DNA of 64,000 nucleotides from Shimazuella soli (GTDB taxonomy: Bacteria; Bacillota; Bacilli; Thermoactinomycetales; Thermoactinomycetaceae), in the NCBI RefSeq assembly GCF_022511585.1, contig NZ_JAKWBN010000009.1, forward strand, positions 30,666-94,665, read 5' to 3'. Shown here one piece after another: positions 17,328 to 25,334 of this stretch. The stretch's first letter is position 1. Each line of letters starts with the position of its first letter. Under the pieces are notes generated by a model. It saw only the letters and a list, made by a program, of their open reading frames with translations, was not told the DNA's origin and ran no database searches. The translations under genes and the position numbers were made by a program.

Positions 17328-17901
17328 TTATGCTGCGGCTCATGCTTCTTTATTGGAGAGGGGAAATTCCCGAACGGCAAGCTGGCACTTTACCTGTGAT
17401 GATCACCAGATCATTCAACATATACCAGAGAATGAGGTAAGCTGGCGCGCGGGTGATGGGCGTAACGGAACAGGAAATAGGCAAAGTTTGAGCCTAGAGA
17501 TTTGTGTGAATCAAGATGGGAATTATGAAAAAGCCAAGGAAAATGCCATCTGGCTGATTCAATATTTGATGAGGAAACATAACATTTCAATTGAACGAGT
17601 AGTGCCCCACAAAATATGGAGTGGAAAGGATTGCCCCCATAAACTATTGCCGCATTGGAATGAATTTATCAATAAGATAAAAGGAAGTCCCACACCGGCA
17701 AAAATTGTAGATGATATGTATGACCTTTCATATCTCAAAGATTATAAATTTATAGGACTTCGTAGCACAAAACAACCTCAAGAAATAAATGATAAAATCA
17801 TCTGGGCTATGGAAGCAAGCGCTTGTGTATTACTTACTAAGCGTGGCTATGATCTCAGACTATTACAAAAGGTTTTAAATAGGATATACTCGAGTGAATA
17901 A
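17326..17901 (+). pseudogene. N-acetylmuramoyl-L-alanine amidase, 5'-truncated
   Basis: The frame enters as VYAAAHASLLERGNSRTASW and continues with HFTCDDHQIIQHIPENEVSW and RAGDGRNGTGNRQSLSLEIC. This is the amidase_2 (T7-lysozyme-like) core with its zinc-binding histidines and, later, VVPHKIWSGKDCPHKLLP. The usual first 40-60 residues are missing, and a stop at 17317-17319 closes the frame just upstream. The C-terminal 70 residues (from about 17700) resemble a linker plus a small wall-binding part. ATG 17353 could still start a shortened product, but it would lack the first zinc ligand. It is a phage endolysin or spore amidase remnant. Confidence 0.8.
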
Positions 17902-17908
17902 AAGAATA

Positions 17909-17938
17909 GAAGGGGAATCTTATATGGATTTCCCCTTT
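17909..17938 (+). terminator. Possible terminator after the amidase remnant
   Basis: AGGGGAA at 17909-17915 can pair with TTTCCCCT at 17928-17936 around a short loop. The following T-run is poor. A TATAAT at about 17944 may start the next transcript. Confidence 0.35.
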
Positions 17939-18019
17939 CCTGCTATAATAGTTATTTGTACCTATCAATTTTAATTTCGCTAATAAAAAATGGATTGTCC
18001 ATTCACGAAAGGTTTGATC

Positions 18020-18646
18020 TTGTTGGATACCACCATTTATATAGTAAGGCATGGACAAACAGAATGGAATTTAGAAGGACGTTTACAAGGAAGACTAGAC
18101 TCTCCGTTGACAGATGCTGGTGTAGAGCAGGCTAAACAATTAGCACAACGCTTGCAGAATATCTCCTTTCATTCCATTTATTCTAGTTCAAGTAACCGTG
18201 CATTTTCTACTGCACTTCACTTGAAAAAAGATCGAGAAATAGAAGTGAACAAATCAGATCACCTTATGGAGATGGATTTTGCAACTTGGGAAGGGAGAAA
18301 GTGGAGTGAAATTCAAGACTTATTCCCTGAAGAATTACTTCTCATGAATGAACACCCAGAACGTTTTGAAGCAAAGGAAACAAAAGGAGAAACTTTTTAT
18401 GATATCCAGAGAAGATTAGCATCATTTATTGATAAAATTTTAAAGCAACATGCTGGACAGAATATTTTACTTGTATCTCATTCCATCACGATTAAGGTGC
18501 TGATTAACTATCTTCGAGGAGGAAATTTAAAGTATTTATGGGATGGACCAGATATTCATTGGGCAAGTTTGTATGAAGTTTGTTTTACAGAAGATAAAAC
18601 GAAAATATTTTTTGAAGAAGAGGAAATCCTCCCTTTGTCACATTAA
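18020..18646 (+). CDS. Histidine phosphatase (phosphoglycerate mutase-like)
   Basis: A 208-residue branch-1 histidine phosphatase. It has the catalytic IVRHGQTEWNLEGRLQGRLD and SPLTDAG at the N-terminus, EMDFATWEGRKWSEI near 85, and the second histidine in LVSHSITIKVLI. Relatives act on small phosphorylated metabolites (CobC, PhoE, GpmB-like). TTG 18020 has AAAGG seven bases ahead. An in-frame ATG at 17990 lacks an RBS and would add ten non-conserved residues. It stands alone between the prophage scar and the regulator, and its substrate is unknown. Confidence 0.82.
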   Translation: MLDTTIYIVRHGQTEWNLEGRLQGRLDSPLTDAGVEQAKQLAQRLQNISFHSIYSSSSNRAFSTALHLKKDREIEVNKSDHLMEMDFATWEGRKWSEIQDLFPEELLLMNEHPERFEAKETKGETFYDIQRRLASFIDKILKQHAGQNILLVSHSITIKVLINYLRGGNLKYLWDGPDIHWASLYEVCFTEDKTKIFFEEEEILPLSH

Positions 18647-18654
18647 ATTATTGC

Positions 18655-18692
18655 ATGACCTGATCATAAATAAGTGGTTAAGGTCATTTTTT
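18655..18692 (+). terminator. Terminator after histidine phosphatase
   Basis: ATGACCT (18655-18661) pairs with AGGTCAT (18681-18687) across a long loop, followed by six T residues. It lies between convergent genes. Confidence 0.55.
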
Positions 18693-18715
18693 ATGAGTAT
18701 GTTTGTAGAATGGTT

Positions 18716-20078
18716 TTAATAGGCAGTGAAAGATGGACCTGCTACTTCGTAGATCTTTAATTCGTTACTTTCTTCTATTTTTTTGTGAACTTCAAAAAAT
18801 TCAAGATTCATTTGGTTGAATTTCTTTTGATCCCCAATTTGGGTATAGCATAATAGTAGTTGGTATAATGCATCGTGCTGCAACACAGGAAGGTTTCTAT
18901 TTTTAGCTAATTCATTTGCCTTTTCAAGGTGTTCAATAGCCTCATGAAATTTATTTTGTTTCTTCATAATTACTCCATATACCACCATTAGTTTTATCAA
19001 TCGTCTTATATCCACCTTGTGCTTCTCTGCAATATTTTTTGCTATAGATAAATGATATTCTGCTTTTTCCATTCTTCTTGCTTCGCTTTCAATGCTCCTA
19101 AGTAGACATGTGCATCTACAAATCGACGTGGGTATTTTAAATCTTCGAATAAAGCAACTGTATTGAAGCAGGTTTCTGCTTTGTTATCATTCCCTAATTC
19201 AAAATAAATAGTACCTAATACAATGAGTAATCCGAAAATTCTATTTCTATCTTTATCTTTTCTGGCTACAGAAATTCCTTCTTTTGCACATTCAATTGCT
19301 TCCTTGTATTTTTTAGCAGTTTTTAATAGTTGAGATTTGAATTTATAAAGATTAAGTCTTACTTTAATTGGTTCAATCTCATGAATATGATTCCAAACAT
19401 TATTGATTAACTCAAGGGCAAGTTCACGTTGACCAAGAGCAATCAGATAGAGAATTTTGTTTACGATTAATAAGTATTTCAATTCTTTTTTTGAAGTGCT
19501 TTCATTAAAAGATTCCAAACCCTTATTAGCATATTTCAATGCATTTTCAATGTCTTCTTCATAGTAATAACAAGTACTTAAGGTATTAAAACATGCAGGT
19601 AAAATATCTGGTTGAATATAGTTATTTTTCTCATACAGATCGATCACATTAAAAAAACCTCCTTTGCTGCTTTAAAATTATCTTTTTCATAGAAGTATTT
19701 CCCCAATATATATTTTGTAAGACATGCAAGTGGATGGAAATCAACAATTTGGATTTCATAAAGAATTGATTTTGCTTCTTCTGAATTCTTTTCCTCAAGG
19801 AGTATCTGAGCTAACTCTAACTGAAATTGCAAATCACTAATTTCATTTTCTATTTCTTTAGTCTTTGTTAGTACATCTTCCTTCGATAATCCCAAAGAAG
19901 TTAAGTATTGTGTGAGTGTTTTTAAATTGATATTACCATTACGATTTTCAAGGTTTGATACTGTACCTCGTGAGAGTTTATGACGAACATCATCGATAAT
20001 TTTTCGAGAATCTATCCTTGTTTTTTTTGCAAGGTAAGTAATTAATTCAAAATCCAAAATTTCAAGGATATCTTCCAA
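18716..20078 (-). pseudogene. HTH-TPR regulator (RNPP/PlcR-like), broken by two frameshifts
   Basis: Three consecutive minus-strand frames together read as one protein of about 450 residues. An N-terminal helix-turn-helix has LSRGTVSNLENRNGNINLKT, followed by many TPR-like helices (for example IDLYEKNNYIQPDILPACFN and HYLEKANELAKNRN-like pairs). Such proteins are peptide-sensing regulators in Firmicutes. The frame breaks at a T7 run near 19650 and an A5 run near 19060, and adding one base to each run restores the frame. The start is TTG behind GAGGTG. It is divergent from the isonitrile cluster and probably controlled it. Assembly error, phase variation or real decay are all possible. Confidence 0.7.
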
Positions 20079-20411
20079 AGTGATTCACCTCATACAGGAT
20101 GTGATGTTTTATCTGCATGAAATTATTTTTCTCTTTTAATGTGAAAAGTCCTTTGTGAAATATCCATTTTCAATTTAGAAAATGAAATTAAGTATAATAT
20201 GATCAAAAATTTTTGGAAGAATATGATATCAATCCAGATATGAGATTTTATTTCAATCTCATAATTAAATTTCACAAATTATGGAAATGATAGTTTTCTT
20301 ATTTTAAAATAAGAGTATCCATTGAACAGTCTTGCATAGACTTCTACATGTTCACTTTATCGAAACTATTAAATTAGAAGAAGGCTTATTTTTTAGAAGA
20401 GAGGTGAAACA
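20079..20411. promoter_or_regulatory. Divergent promoter region with two palindromes
   Basis: It separates the HTH-TPR regulator from the cluster genes. It contains a TATAAT at 20191-20196, a 9-bp inverted repeat (TATGAGATT/AATCTCATA) at 20239-20263 and a perfect 16-bp palindrome CTTATTTTAAAATAAG at 20298-20313. These are candidate operators. No signalling-peptide gene of RNPP type was evident. Confidence 0.5.
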
Positions 20412-21545
20412 TTGTTAATTGAAACACCATGTTTCATTGTAAAAGAAGATATTCTAAATGAGAATTTGGAAAACCTCAAACAAGGGGCTTCTTTGTTTAA
20501 GAAATCTATCCTTTCTTATTCAGTTAAAACAAACCCATTACCTTGGTTGATAGATTACTTTAAAGAACATGACTTATATGCTGAAGTGGTTTCGGATGAA
20601 GAATACAAATATGTTTTATCTAAGGGATATGAAAGAGAAAAGATCATTTTTAATGGACCCATTAAATCAAGGGAAAATTTTCTGGAAGCTGTTAGTACTG
20701 ATAGCATAGTTAATATCGATTCTATGAGAGAAATCAAATGGATAACAGAAATGTCTACAAGAAGCAAAGTTGGGTTACGGGTTAATGTATATAATGAAGA
20801 TTTAACAGGTTTGATTTACCCAGAAAGTAGATTTGGATTTTCTTATGAGAATGGTGATATAAAACGAATAATCGATATTTTTAATAGGACTAACACATCA
20901 ATCAAAGGGCTTCATTTCCATCTTAATAAGAAAGACAGATCAGTACAGACATATGAATATATCTCTAACTTAGCTATCCGTATCATAAATGAATTCGGTT
21001 TAGATCTAGATTACATTGATTTTGGTGGAGGATTTTTAGGTGGCAGGGGATATGATTTCTCAGATTATACAAAAGTAATCAAGGAACAATTTGAGAAAAG
21101 CCAAATAAATGTGGATGAAATTTGCATGATATTTGAACCAGGTGCGGCTTTGGTCGCTACATCAATCGATTTTATGATGAAAATTGTTGATAAAAAGATC
21201 ATAAATCATAACATCTATCTCACTGCAGATGGCAGCAGAATTTACACTGATCCTACGATAACAAGTAAAAGGTATAAATATGAAATTAACACTGCCAGTG
21301 ATGATTTTATATCTCAAAAACAGATTATCTGTGGGTTCACATGTATGGAAAACGACAGAATAATGGAATTTAATGGAGGAAAAAGATTAGAAGAAAATGA
21401 CACCATATTAATTAAGGATATTGGTGCTTATACTATGTCTCTATCTCCAATATTCATACTCGGTCCCCCTAGAGTTTACTTACTTAACAAAAACAGTGAA
21501 TACAAACTGGTTCGCAAAAATAAGGAGTTAACTGGATTTTTCTAA
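20412..21545 (+). CDS. PLP-dependent fold-III amino acid decarboxylase
   Basis: A 377-residue enzyme of the ornithine/diaminopimelate decarboxylase family. The PLP lysine is in ILSYSVKTNPLPW (about residue 42), the phosphate-binding glycine loop is YIDFGGGFLGG (about 197), and there is EPGAALVATSIDFM (about 239), CGFTCMENDRI (the specificity-loop Cys, about 310) and IGAYTMSL (about 345). It probably decarboxylates an amino acid or an amino-acid-derived intermediate. TTG start with GAGGTG six bases ahead. It is the first gene of the isonitrile cluster, 14 bases from the methyltransferase. The substrate is unknown. Confidence 0.82.
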   Translation: MLIETPCFIVKEDILNENLENLKQGASLFKKSILSYSVKTNPLPWLIDYFKEHDLYAEVVSDEEYKYVLSKGYEREKIIFNGPIKSRENFLEAVSTDSIVNIDSMREIKWITEMSTRSKVGLRVNVYNEDLTGLIYPESRFGFSYENGDIKRIIDIFNRTNTSIKGLHFHLNKKDRSVQTYEYISNLAIRIINEFGLDLDYIDFGGGFLGGRGYDFSDYTKVIKEQFEKSQINVDEICMIFEPGAALVATSIDFMMKIVDKKIINHNIYLTADGSRIYTDPTITSKRYKYEINTASDDFISQKQIICGFTCMENDRIMEFNGGKRLEENDTILIKDIGAYTMSLSPIFILGPPRVYLLNKNSEYKLVRKNKELTGFF

Positions 21546-21559
21546 AAAGGGGAGAAGTT

Positions 21560-22285
21560 ATGTTTGAATATGAAAAAAAAGATATTGTAGATAGATACGT
21601 GCAGGATGTTAATAAAATCGGACTATGGAGTTCAGAGAAAGAAATCTTCACCAAATTTATTCATAAAGATGATTCTATTCTTGATTTAGGATGTGGAGCA
21701 GGAAGAACTACATTTAACCTGTACAATATGGGATATACAAATATTGAAGGTATAGATTTATCTGTCGATCTTATTAATGAAGCAAAGAAACTAGCTGATG
21801 CGATGGATTGCAATATTTCGTTTAGCCATATGGATGCAAGAGAATTAAAATACGATGAACAAAAATTCGATTGTGTGTTTTTTTCTTACAATGGTCTATT
21901 TACCATTCCTAAATACGAGGAACGATCAAAAGTACTAAAAGAGGTATGGAGAGTCTTAAAAGATGATAGATTGTTCATATTTACAAGCTATGATAGAAAC
22001 GGTAATTCTAAGTATTCGGATTTTTGGTTAAAGGAAAAAGAATTATGGGAAAATAATCAACACCAGAAATTTCTGTATGAGTATGGAGATAGATATGTAA
22101 AGTTTAATGAAAATGAACTTGTATTTATTCATGTTGCTGATGATTTGGAAGTTGAAAAAATGATAAAAGAACAGAATTTCAAATTGGAATATAAACAAAA
22201 GAAAAGTGAAATTTGTGCTCCAAGTCCACAGGAAACTGGTGTTTATGGCGACTGTATTTTCTATATAGTTAGAAAAATGGGGTGA
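21560..22285 (+). CDS. SAM-dependent methyltransferase of the isonitrile cluster
   Basis: A 241-residue class I methyltransferase with SAM motif SILDLGCGAGRTTFNLYNMG (about residue 37), acidic loop IEGIDLSVDLINEAK and EVWRVLKDDRLFIFTSYDR as the post-III region. It could N- or O-methylate a cluster intermediate. GGGGAGAAG precedes the ATG. It is followed within five bases by the nucleotidyltransferase. Confidence 0.82.
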   Translation: MFEYEKKDIVDRYVQDVNKIGLWSSEKEIFTKFIHKDDSILDLGCGAGRTTFNLYNMGYTNIEGIDLSVDLINEAKKLADAMDCNISFSHMDARELKYDEQKFDCVFFSYNGLFTIPKYEERSKVLKEVWRVLKDDRLFIFTSYDRNGNSKYSDFWLKEKELWENNQHQKFLYEYGDRYVKFNENELVFIHVADDLEVEKMIKEQNFKLEYKQKKSEICAPSPQETGVYGDCIFYIVRKMG

Positions 22286-22289
22286 ATAT

Positions 22290-23129
22290 GTGAGTTTCAT
22301 AGATGAGTTTTCTAGTTACGTCAACAATAACGAAGACATGGAAATATGTTTATTGTTAGGCTCACTTGCAGATAATTCACGAAGAAGAAGTGATGATCTA
22401 TCTGACTATGATTTTTTTATTGTTACACCAAAAAGTGATTATTATCTTTATCAGATTGATTGGCTGCATTTTTATGGAGAACCAGCACTTTACTTTAACG
22501 ATCCTATCTCGTTAGGAACTGGAACGGAACTTAGGGTTATTTTTACAAATGAAATTGTTACAGATATTGCGATTGTGAATTTATCTCAGTTTGAGAGACT
22601 AAAAGAGAATAAAATATTTTGCGAAAAGATTTTAGGGCGAGGTTCAGTTGTAATTAAAAATAAATTAGAACCTGATATTCTTAAATATAAACTTAAAGAA
22701 GATGTTGAACTAAGCAATCTTGAGTACAAACTCAATAGAACAATTGACGAGTTTTGGATAGATATTTATAACATTTACAAACATATTCAAAGGAAAGATT
22801 ATTTCTCAGCAAAATATGCTTTCGACAGAAGGATTACTAAATTATTGATATTTGTTTTGGAGGAATCAACTAAACTAAAGACTAATAAAGATGTGTTGTT
22901 TAATGGTAGAAGTATGAATAAATGGCTGGATGAAGAAGATTTTTTCTTAATGAATGAAATATATTCGTCGACTTCTCATGGACAATTAGTGCAAGTCATT
23001 AATAAAGCAATTTTGCTTTTTGATAACAAAATGGACGATATCTTTAGAGAGTACAATTACTCAAAAAAGTCCAATAGAAATAAAATTGTAAACAGAATCA
23101 AGGGTAAGTTAAATGATATTGAAATCTAA
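22290..23129 (+). CDS. AadE-like nucleotidyltransferase
   Basis: A 279-residue protein resembling aminoglycoside 6-adenylyltransferase (Adenyl_transf-like). The active site reads LLLGSLADN then DDLSDYDFFIVT, giving the GS...DxD catalytic pattern. There is a second acidic strand in VTDIAIVNL. The C-terminal half is helical, as in AadE. It would transfer a nucleotide to a hydroxyl, either for self-protection or as an activation step. GTG start overlapping the previous gene's neighbourhood. Its last 17 bases overlap the isonitrile synthase, which shows tight operon structure. An antibiotic-resistance role is only one option. Confidence 0.72.
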   Translation: MSFIDEFSSYVNNNEDMEICLLLGSLADNSRRRSDDLSDYDFFIVTPKSDYYLYQIDWLHFYGEPALYFNDPISLGTGTELRVIFTNEIVTDIAIVNLSQFERLKENKIFCEKILGRGSVVIKNKLEPDILKYKLKEDVELSNLEYKLNRTIDEFWIDIYNIYKHIQRKDYFSAKYAFDRRITKLLIFVLEESTKLKTNKDVLFNGRSMNKWLDEEDFFLMNEIYSSTSHGQLVQVINKAILLFDNKMDDIFREYNYSKKSNRNKIVNRIKGKLNDIEI

Positions 23130-24051
23130 ACTAAAAAAATTGATTGTCTCCTACTGCCATGGTGAAAATAGGACATTAGTAGGAAAGATCATTGATGATA
23201 AATTGGAATATTTCATAAACAACGATAAGCCAATAAATTTTATTATGCCTGCTTTTCCTGGAAAGTCACCAAATTCAAATTCTACTTTTACCTCAGATAT
23301 CGGACTTGAAGAAATTATTGCGTTAAAAACAATAGAGAATTTTATTTCTAGCATAAATTGTTTATATCAATATGGCTGTAAGTTTACTATCATTCATGAT
23401 GGTCATCTTTTTTATGATCTAGGTATAACTAGAACCGATGAACAATTAACCAGTTATGTAAAATCATTTATTAAACTTAAAAGCGACTCCATTATTAGTT
23501 TCACACTAAATGACTTGATGGGTAGTAATTCATTTAGTGTATCAAGAAACAAGTTTAAAAAAGAATATGTTGAATCGAATATTAACTGTCCATGTTCTAG
23601 AGATATTCAAAATGAAACCTTGTTTACCAAAAATGAATTCGCAGACAAAATTGGATATTTAAATATGAGCAAAAATCAATTACAAAAGAAATCAAAGGAA
23701 ATAGCAAAAAAAGCTCTTATTCTTAAAGCAGGGCTGTCTGATCTTATTTCAAAAAATTTTGATAGGTATATTCGGCTATCTATTCATTATCAGAAAAAAG
23801 AAAGTCCCAAAATGGGAATTCAATTGATTCCTAATGCAATTAATCATGGTACTCCTTGGTTCAATGTTTTATACAAAGCACCTAGTGGTAAGGTCATTTT
23901 AGGGAAAAAAGATTGGGATATTCCAAGTAAACAGCTAATAAATGAAAATGAACAAGGGTATCTTTACGAAATTTCTGAATCCGACTTAAAATCCTTTGAA
24001 GAAGGGCGATTTACCAGCAGAATATACTATTCTAATAAACTAAACCGGTAG
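23113..24051 (+). CDS. Isonitrile (isocyanide) synthase, PvcA/DIT1 family
   Basis: A 312-residue protein with the DIT1/PvcA hallmarks: INFIMPAFPGKSPN (about residues 40-53), FTIIHDGHLFYDLG near 95, and the C-terminal block YIRLSIHYQKKESPKMGIQL followed by IPNAINHGTPWFNVLY. These enzymes convert the amino group of an amino acid into an isonitrile using ribulose-5-phosphate carbon. Tyrosine and tryptophan are the usual substrates. Its 5' end overlaps the nucleotidyltransferase by 17 bases. No Fe(II)/2-oxoglutarate oxygenase (PvcB/IsnB) is nearby, unlike known clusters, so the product is likely different. Family call strong, product unknown. Confidence 0.82.
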   Translation: MILKSKLKKLIVSYCHGENRTLVGKIIDDKLEYFINNDKPINFIMPAFPGKSPNSNSTFTSDIGLEEIIALKTIENFISSINCLYQYGCKFTIIHDGHLFYDLGITRTDEQLTSYVKSFIKLKSDSIISFTLNDLMGSNSFSVSRNKFKKEYVESNINCPCSRDIQNETLFTKNEFADKIGYLNMSKNQLQKKSKEIAKKALILKAGLSDLISKNFDRYIRLSIHYQKKESPKMGIQLIPNAINHGTPWFNVLYKAPSGKVILGKKDWDIPSKQLINENEQGYLYEISESDLKSFEEGRFTSRIYYSNKLNR

Positions 24052-24059
24052 GTGACGGT

Positions 24060-25082
24060 ATGATTCTTCAGTTTAATAACGAGTTGCCTTTTACCAAAGA
24101 AGAGAAGCTAAAAATAGAAAAGAGTATATATTCAGAAATGTCGATTTCAGAGAATATAGAAGAAGAGGTTTTCGCGATTGAGAAGGTTATGGAAAGGGAT
24201 ACAAAAATATTTGTAGAAAAAGATTATAATTCACCTCAAAATATATTCTTTATTGAGCTAGAAAATGGATATAAACTATTTGGTAGAAAAATTTTATCGA
24301 TAATGAACAGGACTGGCAGATTAACATCATTGAATTGTAGTAGGATATCAAAGGAAATGATTATTGGAATATTAAAAGAAGCAATTTATGATGAACCTAA
24401 AATAGAAATAAAATACTTTCCTATATTCAAAGGAGAAAAAATAAATATCTTCAAAAAAATAAAGCGAGACAGAATGACGAATATTCATTTTCCTTATAGA
24501 TTCTATGATTTTTATACAAGAAAGGAAAGAGAATCTCCAAAAAACGGTTGGAAAGTATATGAAAATCTACCTGTGTACTTAGCGAGAGGTGAAGAACACT
24601 TTAGAAAGTATACTATCAATTTTTTATCAAAAGTTAGTGTCTTACCAAACATGGTATTTTATGATCCGGCATGCTCTTCTGGAGATTTTTTAGAGGGAAT
24701 AAAAAAGCATTATAAAACAGTTACAACAATTGGATGCGACCTGAGCATGGAAATGATAGATATAGCAAGAAATAAATTGGATGAAGTACATTGTGAAAAT
24801 GCATTTTATAGTAGTTTGAAGAATGAATCTGTAGATTATCTATTTCTTAGATTCTTAAATTTTAGAGTAGTTACTTATGAAACTGCACATAAACTGTATG
24901 ATATCTTAATAGAAAAAGTCAAACCAAATGGATTTGTAATATGTTTTGGTCATACTCCAGTATTACTAGAGAAGGAATACATGCGTAGAAAAAATCTTAA
25001 ACTTCTATCATGTTCAGGGTATGAAAAGGAAAATGATAGTTTATTTCAGTACTATGTACTTAAGAAGATAAGTAATGACTGA
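24060..25082 (+). CDS. Second methyltransferase of the isonitrile cluster
   Basis: A 340-residue protein. Residues 1-190 form an unrecognised N-terminal part. Residues 195-340 are a class I methyltransferase with MVFYDPACSSGDFLEGIKK (SAM loop) and IGCDLSMEMIDIARNK. The DPACSSGDFL form is unusual but keeps the glycine-loop geometry. GGTGACGGT lies before the ATG, nine bases after the isonitrile synthase stop. It probably acts on the isonitrile-bearing intermediate. Confidence 0.75.
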   Translation: MILQFNNELPFTKEEKLKIEKSIYSEMSISENIEEEVFAIEKVMERDTKIFVEKDYNSPQNIFFIELENGYKLFGRKILSIMNRTGRLTSLNCSRISKEMIIGILKEAIYDEPKIEIKYFPIFKGEKINIFKKIKRDRMTNIHFPYRFYDFYTRKERESPKNGWKVYENLPVYLARGEEHFRKYTINFLSKVSVLPNMVFYDPACSSGDFLEGIKKHYKTVTTIGCDLSMEMIDIARNKLDEVHCENAFYSSLKNESVDYLFLRFLNFRVVTYETAHKLYDILIEKVKPNGFVICFGHTPVLLEKEYMRRKNLKLLSCSGYEKENDSLFQYYVLKKISND

Positions 25083-25334
25083 TTTATAGAATTGGTTCAA
25101 AAAAGTAAAATTAGAGATCTTATATCTATTTTCTTTAGTGAAGTTGATAAACAAGACATTTGATGATAGATGTGGTAACTTTTATCATAGCTACTTTTGT
25201 TATAATAACAATGGTTTATCAACGCTGGATTGTATCTTATACATTATTTTTAGTTAATAATACTCATACAGAGCATTTTTTGTTTTTGTTCTTATGATTA
25301 GGATGCTTATTTTTAAAAAGAGGTGTTTTAGAAA
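25083..25334. other. Gap before the AlaRS-like gene, possible promoter and tiny membrane ORF
   Basis: A 44-codon open frame at 25163-25297 encodes a hydrophobic peptide (MIDVVTFIIATFVIITMVYQ...). It lacks a good RBS and may be the end of a lost transporter or a small membrane peptide. A TATAAT-like box lies near 25200. The AlaRS-like gene may therefore have its own promoter. Confidence 0.35.
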
